From the NCBI GenBank assembly GCA_025924815.1, contig JAICHQ010000018.1, positions 1 to 41,515 on the forward strand: 41,515 nt of DNA, written 5' to 3'. The notes under the pieces were generated by a model. The model saw only the letters and a program-made list of their open reading frames with translations. It ran no database searches and had not been told where the DNA came from. The first letter of the stretch is position 1. The number at the start of each line of letters is the position of its first letter. Made by a program: the position numbers and the translations under genes. Shown here piece by piece: positions 36,025-41,515 of the stretch. This stretch comes from Nocardioides sp. (GTDB taxonomy: Bacteria > Actinomycetota > Actinomycetes > Propionibacteriales > Nocardioidaceae).

Positions 36025-36507
36025 TCAGGGGGTCGCCGACGAGACGGCGCCGCTGTAGTCGACCGACCGGAGCTGCGCGTACGTCGTGGGGTCGACGAAG
36101 TCGACGTGGACGTCCGAGCCCTGCGGGTCGGGGACCACGACCATCAGTGCCGGCGTGGCCGTGCCGGGCTGACCCTGGCCGTGAGCGGCTGTGAACGAGG
36201 TCCGGAAGACCAGCGGCTTCCCGCCGTTGTCGTTGCCGAGCTCGGGCAGGTGCGTCAGGACCTGCTGCTCGGTGGTGGCGTCGACAGGGGACAGGCCCTG
36301 ATAGCTCACGCCCTCGGCCGCGAGGGCGGCGTTGAAGCCGGTCGGCAGCTCGGAGTACACGTCGACCGACGACGCCTCGCCGCGGCCATGGGTCATCACG
36401 AAGCCGAGGACTGCGAACCACACGACGAGCAGCACGACGCCGACGACGAGGTGCACCGGCTTGTATCCGGGGGGTGGGCCGGTGCGGTGGACATACTCAG
36501 GAGACAA
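36025..36507 (-). CDS. Small membrane-anchored protein of unknown function, 160 aa
   Basis: A 160-residue protein with a polar start, one membrane helix (about residues 18-38, VHLVVGVVLLVVWFAVLGFV) and an extracellular domain of about 115 residues with no recognised fold. The start is TTG at 36507, within the 3' end of fabG, supported by GGAGG eight bases upstream; no better ATG or GTG lies near. The overlap suggests co-translation with fabG, though a functional link is not clear. I do not recognise its family. Confidence 0.6.
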   Translation of the reverse strand: MSPEYVHRTGPPPGYKPVHLVVGVVLLVVWFAVLGFVMTHGRGEASSVDVYSELPTGFNAALAAEGVSYQGLSPVDATTEQQVLTHLPELGNDNGGKPLVFRTSFTAAHGQGQPGTATPALMVVVPDPQGSDVHVDFVDPTTYAQLRSVDYSGAVSSATP

Positions 36508-37279
36508 GCTTGGCGCCTCCGTCGACGTACAGCGTCTGACCGGTGATGTACGACGCCTCGTCGCTGCACAGGAACGCCGCGGCTGCCGCGATGTCGTCGG
36601 GATAGCCCACCCGGCGGACCGGGTTGCGGTCGGCGGCGGCTTGGCGGAACTCCTCGACCGGCATGCCGATCCGGGCTGCCGTGGCGTCGGTCATGTCGGT
36701 GGCGATGAACCCTGGCGCGATCGCGTTGGCCGTGACGCCGAACGGGCCGAGCTCGATGCCGAGGGTGCGCACGAACCCCTGGATGCCCATCTTCGCGGCG
36801 GCGTAGTTGGCCTGGCCGCGGTTGCCCAGCGCGGAGACGCTGGACAGGCACACGACCTTGCCGTACTTCTGCTCGACGAAGTGCTTCTGGGCAGCCCGCG
36901 TCATCAGGAAGGCGCCGCGCAGGTGCACCCCGATCACCATGTCCCAGTCGTCGTCGCTCATCTTGAACAGCAGGTTGTCGCGGGTGACGCCGGCGTTGTT
37001 GACCAGGATGTGCAGCGCACCTAGCTCGGCGACGACGCGGTCGACGGCGGCCTGGACCGAGGCGGTCTCGCTGACGTCGCAGCCGATGCCCACGTGGCGC
37101 TGCGTGCCGTCGGCCGAGTCGCTCGAGGCCAGCTGGCCCGCGGCCTCGGCGGCCTGGGCCTCGTCGAGGTCGAGGATCGCGACCGAGGCGCCTTCGTCGG
37201 CGAAGCGGGAGGCGATGCCGCGGCCGATCCCGCGTGCACCTCCGGTGACGACGGCGACCCGCCCGTCGAAGCGACCCAT
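36497..37279 (-). CDS. fabG: 3-Oxoacyl-ACP reductase-type short-chain dehydrogenase
   Basis: A 260-residue short-chain dehydrogenase of FabG type. Cofactor motif VVTGGARGIGRGIA, NNAG in ILVNNAGVTRDNLLFKM, and catalytic Ser-Tyr-Lys in VCLSSVSALGNRGQANYAAA and KMGIQG; the C-terminus is DDIAAAAAFLCSDEASYITG and TLYVDGGAKL. FabG reduces 3-oxoacyl-ACP with NADPH in fatty-acid synthesis, but many paralogues act on other substrates. ATG at 37279 with GAGGAG. The open frame further upstream (to 37345) is not supported. It overlaps the small membrane-protein gene. Confidence 0.9.
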   Translation of the reverse strand: MGRFDGRVAVVTGGARGIGRGIASRFADEGASVAILDLDEAQAAEAAGQLASSDSADGTQRHVGIGCDVSETASVQAAVDRVVAELGALHILVNNAGVTRDNLLFKMSDDDWDMVIGVHLRGAFLMTRAAQKHFVEQKYGKVVCLSSVSALGNRGQANYAAAKMGIQGFVRTLGIELGPFGVTANAIAPGFIATDMTDATAARIGMPVEEFRQAAADRNPVRRVGYPDDIAAAAAFLCSDEASYITGQTLYVDGGAKLVS

Positions 37280-37412
37280 GTGCTGCTCCTCGTAGGGATG
37301 GAAGACGGCGGGGTGACCGCGCGGTGAGTCTCGGTCACCCGCCACTGTAGAGGCCGCCCGAAGGCCGACCGACGCCGGTCGAGATGAGCCGGGTTCGGTG
37401 TCGAACCACGTG

Positions 37413-37850
37413 TCAGGTGTCGACCTTCACCGACAGCTCGGCGAGCGCCGCGGCCAGCCGCGCGGCGTACGCCGTCGCCTCGCCGTCGTCGTACCGGGTG
37501 CGCGGCCAGAAGAAGCCACGCAGCCCGTCACCCTTCGTGCGGGGCACGACGTGCAGGTGCAGGTGGGCGACCGACTGGCTGACCACGTTGTTGATCGCCA
37601 CGAAGCTGCCCTGCGCGCCGAGCCCGTCGACCATCGCCCGCGCCAGCCGCTGGCCGGCCTCGAGGAAGGGGTCGCGCAGCCGGGCGGGGAGGTCGGGCAG
37701 CGTCACCACGTGCTCGCGTGGCACCAGCAGGGTGTGACCCTTGAACACCGGCCGGGCGTCGAGGAACGCGACCAGGTCCGGCTCGTCGAGGACGACCTCG
37801 GCTGCGACCTCTCCGGAGACGATCGAGCAGAACACACACGCGTCGGCCAT
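37413..37850 (-). CDS. HIT-family protein
   Basis: A 145-residue histidine-triad protein. CVFCSIVSGEVAAEVV at the start, then the active-site triad in QSVAHLHLHVVPRTKGDG (HxHxH), with the catalytic His in the middle. Family members hydrolyse nucleotide phosphoramidates or AMP-linked metabolites. ATG at 37850 has TACGGT six bases upstream, a leaderless promoter. It is divergent from the CBS gene with 38 bases between starts. Confidence 0.93.
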   Translation of the reverse strand: MADACVFCSIVSGEVAAEVVLDEPDLVAFLDARPVFKGHTLLVPREHVVTLPDLPARLRDPFLEAGQRLARAMVDGLGAQGSFVAINNVVSQSVAHLHLHVVPRTKGDGLRGFFWPRTRYDDGEATAYAARLAAALAELSVKVDT

Positions 37851-37856
37851 GGGCTC

Positions 37857-37862
37857 ACCGTA
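37857..37862 (-). promoter_or_regulatory. Leaderless -10 box of the HIT gene
   Basis: Minus-strand TACGGT six bases before the ATG at 37850. Confidence 0.55.
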
Positions 37863-37888
37863 GGGCCGGCGTGTGACAGGCTTGCGAA

Positions 37889-38413
37889 GTGCTCGCGGAG
37901 ACGTTGGTCGAACAGGTGCCGACGGTGCTTCGTGAGACCACGGGCGCCGAGGCGGCGCGAGTCATCGCCGAGTACCGGCTCTCCGGACTGGTCGTGGCCG
38001 ACGATGCCGGCATGCCGCTGGCGGTCATCCCCGGCAGCCAGATCCTGGGCCTGGTGCTCCCCGAGTACGTCCGCGACGACCCCCGGCTGGCGCACGCCTA
38101 CGACGAGCACGGCGCAGACGAGCTGTGCGGCGCGCTCAACCGTGCCACGCTGGGTGAGCTGCTGGAGACCAAGAGGCTGACCGCCAGCAAGCCGCCCTCG
38201 GTCCTTCCGGAGGACACCCTGATCGAGGTCGCCAGCGTCATGGACGGTGGGCATCTGCCACTGGTGCTCGTCGTGGATCGGGATGGTGTCTATCGCGGGG
38301 TGGTCACGATGAGCCGGGTGCTCGCCGCGATCGCGACCGCCGCCGGGCAGGGCAGCGACCTGGTCCGCAGCCGCTTGGAGCGGGACCTATACCGCGACTC
38401 CGAGTCGGAGTGA
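37889..38413 (+). CDS. CBS-domain protein
   Basis: A 174-residue protein built of two CBS motifs (about 8-60: IAEYRLSGLVVADDAGMPL; and about 110-160: EVASVMDGGHLPLVLVVDRD). CBS pairs bind adenine nucleotides and often gate a transporter. It lies eight bases upstream of an ArsB/NhaD-type transporter gene on the same strand, which makes it a likely regulator of that transporter. Start is GTG at 37889, with CAGGCT six bases before it as a weak -10. Confidence 0.85.
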   Translation: MLAETLVEQVPTVLRETTGAEAARVIAEYRLSGLVVADDAGMPLAVIPGSQILGLVLPEYVRDDPRLAHAYDEHGADELCGALNRATLGELLETKRLTASKPPSVLPEDTLIEVASVMDGGHLPLVLVVDRDGVYRGVVTMSRVLAAIATAAGQGSDLVRSRLERDLYRDSESE

Positions 38414-38420
38414 GTCGTTC

Positions 38421-39722
38421 GTGGGTGTGACCGCGACGATCGCGCTGGTCGTCTTCGCGGTCGTCTACGTCTTCATCGCCCTCGAGAAGTTCAGCCGCGC
38501 CGCTGTCGCCCTCGTCGGAGCGGCGCTGATGGTGGTGATCGGCGCGGCCCGCGCCCATGACATCTTCTTCTCCGAGGCCACCGGGATCGACTGGAACGTC
38601 ATCTTCCTGCTGTTCGGGATGATGGTGATCGTCGGTCTCCTGCGTCAGACCGGGATCTTCGAGTTCCTCGCCATCTGGTCCGCCCAGCGAGCGCGGGCGC
38701 GGCCGTTCCGCATGATGGTGCTCCTCATCCTGATCACCGCCGCCGCCTCGGCCTTGCTCGACAACGTGACCACCGTCCTCTTGATCGCCCCGGTCACCCT
38801 GCTCCTGTGCGAGCGGCTGGCGCTGGTCCCGATCCCGTTCCTGATCGCCGAGGCCATGGCCAGCAACATCGGCGGCACGGCCACCCTGATCGGGGATCCC
38901 CCGAACATCATCATCGCCAGCCGCTCCGGGCTGACCTTCAACGACTTCCTGCTCCATCTCGCACCGATCGTCCTGGTGCTCCTCGCCGCGTTCATCGGCC
39001 TGAGCTGGCTCCTGTGGGGCCGGCACTTGAGCTACGACCCGGTCCGGGCACGGGCCGTGATGGCGCTCACCCCACGCGAGACGATCACCGACCAAGCCCT
39101 GCTCCGCCGGCTGGGACTCGTCCTCGCCGCCGTCCTGGCCGGCTTCCTGTCCCATCCGCTCACCGGCCTCGAGCCCTCGGTCGTCGCCCTGCTGGGCGCC
39201 GGAGCATCGATCCTGGTCTCCAACGTCGAGCACCGGGTCTACCTCGATGAGATCGAGTGGGAAACATTGCTCTTCTTCGCCGGCCTGTTCGTCATGGTCG
39301 GCGCTCTGGTGCACGAAGGGGTCATCGGCGATCTCGCGAACACCGTCACGGCCCGGGTCGGCGACCACTACGGGCTGGCGTCACAGGGGCTGCTGATCGG
39401 CTCCGGAGTGGCCTCCGGCATCGTCGACAACATCCCGTACGTGGCGACCATGGCGCCGCTCGTCCACGACCTCGTGGGTCCGGCGACCGGGCAGGCGCCG
39501 CACCATCAGTCACTGTGGTGGTCGCTGGCTCTGGGAGCCGACCTCGGCGGCAACGCCACCGCCATCGGGGCCAGCGCGAACGTCGTGATCACCGGCATCG
39601 CCAAACGGAACGGCCACCCCATCTCTTTCTGGGAGTTCACCAGGTACGGACTGGTCGTCGCGGGCGTCACGATCGCGCTGTGCGTGCCCTACATCGCCCT
39701 GAGGTACTTCGTGCTGGCGTGA
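38421..39722 (+). CDS. ArsB/NhaD-type ion transporter
   Basis: A 433-residue protein with about 11-12 membrane segments of the ion transporter superfamily. Family motifs are IDWNVIFLLFGMMVIVGLLR, then ALLDNVTTVLLIAPVTLLLC, EAMASNIGGTATLIGDPPNI and, in the second half, SGVASGIVDNIPYVATMAPL and GADLGGNATAIGASANVV. The paired re-entrant loops around GDPPN and GASAN bind the ion. Substrate may be sodium, arsenite or an organic acid; no arsenic genes are near. It is coupled in position to the CBS gene (eight-base gap). Confidence 0.9.
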   Translation: MGVTATIALVVFAVVYVFIALEKFSRAAVALVGAALMVVIGAARAHDIFFSEATGIDWNVIFLLFGMMVIVGLLRQTGIFEFLAIWSAQRARARPFRMMVLLILITAAASALLDNVTTVLLIAPVTLLLCERLALVPIPFLIAEAMASNIGGTATLIGDPPNIIIASRSGLTFNDFLLHLAPIVLVLLAAFIGLSWLLWGRHLSYDPVRARAVMALTPRETITDQALLRRLGLVLAAVLAGFLSHPLTGLEPSVVALLGAGASILVSNVEHRVYLDEIEWETLLFFAGLFVMVGALVHEGVIGDLANTVTARVGDHYGLASQGLLIGSGVASGIVDNIPYVATMAPLVHDLVGPATGQAPHHQSLWWSLALGADLGGNATAIGASANVVITGIAKRNGHPISFWEFTRYGLVVAGVTIALCVPYIALRYFVLA

Positions 39723-39807
39723 GGCCACCGAGCGGCCTCCAGGTTGACGCCGCGATCCAGGACGGCGGCGTGCGCCGACCCCCCGCGGGATTGCGAGCGG
39801 CACACAC

Positions 39808-40055
39808 TCACCACTCATGGGTCACAGTGGGCCCCGCGGCGAACGCAAGCAGCCGGTCGCGTTCGAGACGATTCGTGGCGAGTCCGGCGGCGTGGCGATA
39901 GAGGTTTCGGGACTCGTCATGGCGCCTGACCCGTCCCAACAGTTGGGCACCGCCAGCAGGCGTGGGTGGACGGGCTGACGCGCCGCCACCTCGTCCAGCA
40001 GCGTCAGGCCGGCCTCGGGTCCCTCGGACATCGCCAGCGCGGCGGCGCGGTTTCC
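39808..40055 (-). pseudogene. Remnant of the C-terminus of an ECF-type sigma factor
   Basis: From 40055 downward the minus strand reads GNRAAALAMSEGPEAGLTLL, the end of an ECF/DUF6596-type sigma factor (LNRAVAVA-x-x-GPAAGLALLD), then after the codons for HPRLLAV the frame breaks. In another frame it resumes AQLLGRVRRHDESRNLYRHA and GLATNRLERDRLLAFAAG, again the family's tail, ending TGA at 39808. The whole N-terminal two-thirds is missing. So this is a frameshifted, truncated copy that cannot make a working sigma factor. Confidence 0.6.
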
Positions 40056-40146
40056 TCGATGGCCGTCTCGTTCTCACCGGGAGTGAAGTCAACGCCCATC
40101 AAGTGTCTTGCGGCCACCAGAGGGCTTCCGGCCACCTCCGAAGGGC

Positions 40147-40312
40147 CTAACCCTGGCCGCCATCGATCATGCGGGTCATGTCGATCATGCGGGTCATGAT
40201 CGCGTTCTCGACGCTCGCGGGATCCTTCGGCGCGGGCTCGAAGTCGGGTCCGAACATCGAGCGCACCGTGGGACCGAGCGTCCAGGCGCCGAAGCCTCCC
40301 CCAGGGCGTCAT
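40147..40312 (-). pseudogene. Frameshifted small gene coupled to the regulator gene
   Basis: An ATG at 40312 overlaps the stop of the regulator gene (ATGA), the usual coupling. Read without change it continues in a low-quality frame, but if one G is removed from a five-G run (40298-40302 on the plus strand, a C run) it reads MTPWGGFGAWTLGPTVRSMF, then GPDFEPAPKDPASVENAI and two copies of MTRMID before GGQG and TAG at 40147: a clean 54-residue product. A homopolymer shift (mutation, phase variation or sequencing error) is the simplest explanation. The protein family is unknown to me. Confidence 0.5.
40163..40198. repeat. Tandem repeat, two copies of 18 bp
   Basis: TCGATCATGCGGGTCATG occurs twice in tandem. 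In the restored minus-strand frame of the small gene each copy codes for MTRMID. Confidence 0.85.
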
Positions 40313-40965
40313 GACACCGAGCTCAGGTGTGCCACGCACAGGTCGGGCTCGACGAACGGTGCCAGGTCGTCCACGGCGACGGAGGCGCCGGCTGACTCCA
40401 GGACGCCTCGCATGAGCCCCAGGTGGATCGGGCAGACCACCGCCTGATGGGTCTCCGCCAGCTCCAGGAACGGGCAGTGTCGCAGCCCGATCCGGCTCGG
40501 GTCGTCCGGGTCCGGCTCGGGGGCGAAGCCGAGGTCGTCCAGGTGGGCGATCAGATGGGCTACCGGCTTCTGCCCAGCGTCCGGCCCGGGCAGCTGCCGG
40601 CCCCAGTCGCGACCCGCCTCGAGGGCACGGCGTACGGGCGCCGGGCCGGAGGCCAGGCTCCGGGTCAGGATCTCGGCGAGCATCCGGAACCGGCGCGGCC
40701 CTCCCGGATCCATCCCGCGCACGACCCGGAAGAGGGCCGCGGGGCGCCCTGGACGGGACCGGTCGGGCTCGACCTGCTCGACCCGACCAGCCTCGAGCAG
40801 GGTGTCCAGGTGGAAGCGCACGGTGTTGGCATGCACCCCGAGCGACTCGGCGATCTGCGCGACGCCCAACGGGCCGGGAGCGGCCCGGAGCACGGCGAGC
40901 ACGTCGGGGCGCCGGCCCCTCGGGGCCGGGGTGGATCTCGCAGACGTCGACGAGTCGCTAGGCAT
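40309..40965 (-). CDS. Winged-helix regulator with three conserved cysteines (SufR/ArsR-like)
   Basis: A 218-residue regulator. Residues 18-80 form a winged helix: VLAVLRAAPGPLGVAQIAES then LGVHANTVRFHLDTLLEAGR and RPGRPAALFRV as the wing. The C-terminal half carries Cys164 (RHCPFLELAE), Cys178 (AVVCPIHLGLMRG) and Cys210 (EPDLCVAHL), spaced like the iron-sulfur ligands of SufR-type repressors. An Fe-S cluster sensing oxygen, nitric oxide or iron status is therefore a reasonable inference. Its ATG overlaps the ferredoxin stop by eight bases, and its own stop overlaps the next small gene. The operon promoter holds a large inverted repeat. Confidence 0.82.
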   Translation of the reverse strand: MPSDSSTSARSTPAPRGRRPDVLAVLRAAPGPLGVAQIAESLGVHANTVRFHLDTLLEAGRVEQVEPDRSRPGRPAALFRVVRGMDPGGPRRFRMLAEILTRSLASGPAPVRRALEAGRDWGRQLPGPDAGQKPVAHLIAHLDDLGFAPEPDPDDPSRIGLRHCPFLELAETHQAVVCPIHLGLMRGVLESAGASVAVDDLAPFVEPDLCVAHLSSVS

Positions 40966-41305
40966 TGATGTCGGCGGGAAGCCCGGCCACCATGGGGGTG
41001 TCCACGCCGATCGGGCTCAGCTTGGCCGCTCCCCCGGGCGATCCGAGGGGCGCGTCGCGGCCGGCCAGGGTCTCGCTGAAGAACGCGTCGTTGTCGGCGA
41101 GGTAGGGCTGCAGCGACTCCGGCAGGTCGTCCTCGTAGTAGATCGCCTCCACCGGGCACACCGGCTCACAGGCGCCGCAGTCGACGCACTCGTCGGGGTG
41201 GATGTAGAGGCTGCGCTTGCCTTCGTAGATGCAGTCGACGGGGCACTCGTCCACGCAGGCGCGGTCGAGGACGTCGACACACGGTTGTCCGATCACGTAG
41301 GTCAT
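40958..41305 (-). CDS. fdxA: Seven-iron ferredoxin (FdxA type)
   Basis: A 115-residue ferredoxin. The first cluster set is Cys9, Cys17, Cys21 and Cys25 (CVDVLDRACVDECPVDC; C-x7-C-x3-C-x3-C), the second Cys40, Cys43, Cys46 and Cys50 (CVDCGACEPVCP). This is the [3Fe-4S][4Fe-4S] FdxA layout, and the C-terminal tail of about 50 residues is also typical. It carries electrons in the cytoplasm. ATG at 41305 lies seven bases from TAAAGT, inside the inverted-repeat operator. It is the first gene of an operon with a cysteine-containing regulator, suggesting feedback by Fe-S status. Confidence 0.95.
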   Translation of the reverse strand: MTYVIGQPCVDVLDRACVDECPVDCIYEGKRSLYIHPDECVDCGACEPVCPVEAIYYEDDLPESLQPYLADNDAFFSETLAGRDAPLGSPGGAAKLSPIGVDTPMVAGLPADINA

Positions 41306-41310
41306 GCCCC

Positions 41311-41343
41311 CTACTTTACACAAATCCATCTTGTGGAAAGTAG
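41311..41343. promoter_or_regulatory. 13-bp inverted repeat over the fdxA promoter
   Basis: CTACTTTACACAA and TTGTGGAAAGTAG are inverted copies with one mismatch, separated by seven bases. On the minus strand the repeat contains TAAAGT (41313-41318), seven bases before the fdxA start, so it overlaps the -10 box. It is the likely operator of the regulator encoded in the same operon. Confidence 0.7.
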
Positions 41344-41416
41344 GGGAGGTCCAGCGCCCCAGACCGGGCGCTGGACGTGAGTGAGCGCCTGCGGGGCGTT
41401 GGAGCCGCACGGGGGT

Positions 41417-41515
41417 TGGTGGAGCTGGCGGGAATCGAACCCGCGTCCTCGAGCGTCGAACCAGGTCTTCTCCGGGTGCAGTCAGTGATGTCGCTTTCTC
41501 GGCCCCGGTGCTCGC
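41417..41515 (-). ncRNA. ssrA: tmRNA (ssrA), 3' end, partial
   Basis: The minus strand ends ...GACGCGGGTTCGATTCCCGC then CAGCTCCACCA at 41417: a T-arm (GCGGG-TTCGATT-CCCGC), acceptor 3' strand and encoded CCA, the tRNA-like end of actinobacterial tmRNA. The rest of the gene, including the tag reading frame, lies beyond the window. tmRNA rescues stalled ribosomes with SmpB. Confidence 0.9.

Noticed and set aside
40004..40339. Unshifted reading of the small gene after the regulator as a real 111-codon protein
   Set aside because: Composition is Arg/Asp/His-rich with repeated HDPHDR, as in shadow frames; the frame with one G removed is cleaner and ends in a normal stop.

Overview
The window is high-GC DNA from an actinomycete, most likely Nocardioides or a close relative. 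The evidence is the strong G/C bias at third codon positions, the actinobacterial families (DUF3039, DUF2017, DUF3048, MerR-TOBE, Mec/CysO/CysM) and a gene order close to the Mycobacterium tuberculosis Rv1330c-Rv1341 block (pncB/clpS/DUF2017/mec-cysO-cysM/murI/metallo-hydrolase/rph/rdgB). The genus is an inference. I see no insertion sequence, prophage, CRISPR array or complete integrated element. Most of the window is ordinary chromosome with tightly packed, often overlapping genes.

Region 1 (1-8.1 kb) is accessory metabolism: a DsbA-like protein cut by the window edge, a TehA/SLAC1-type transporter, a DUF488 protein, a PucR-type regulator, a BBE-type flavin oxidoreductase, a succinate-semialdehyde-type dehydrogenase and a hemerythrin. 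Region 2 (8.1-19.3 kb) is the conserved block: GroES-like protein, DUF3618 protein, peroxiredoxin, a tRNA with a UAG (Leu) anticodon on a short class I body, rdgB, rph, an ABC exporter, a metallo-beta-lactamase-fold hydrolase, murI, a divergent PRPP synthetase, the protein-thiocarboxylate cysteine pathway (mec-cysO-cysM), an acid phosphatase, a DUF2017 protein and clpS. Region 3 (19.3-29.6 kb) holds nicotinate/nicotinamide salvage (pncB, pncA), DUF1697, MarR, a Tat-exported nucleotidase, an MFS transporter, a tiny cysteine-rich protein, an amidohydrolase, the tyrosine-catabolism pair hppD/Lrp and a MarR-GNAT fusion.

Region 4 (29.6-39.7 kb) holds a DEAD-box helicase coupled to DUF3039, YqgE, a molybdate-binding protein with a MerR-TOBE regulator and a palindrome in its promoter, TetR, a DUF3048 lipoprotein, fabG, a HIT protein, and a CBS protein next to an ArsB/NhaD-type transporter. 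Region 5 (39.7-41.5 kb) has decayed sequence (a sigma-factor remnant and a frameshifted small gene), then a ferredoxin/three-cysteine regulator operon with a large inverted repeat over its promoter, and finally the 3' end of tmRNA (ssrA).

A recurring theme is leaderless transcription. At least fourteen genes have a TANNNT -10 box six to eight bases before the start codon and no Shine-Dalgarno sequence, and in two places the TAG stop of one gene is also the first half of the next gene's -10 box. The best candidates for a second look are the unusual tRNA, the CysO with residues beyond its Gly-Gly end, the ferredoxin/regulator operon with its operator and broken third gene, and the 20-bp perfect palindrome controlling the MarR-GNAT fusion.
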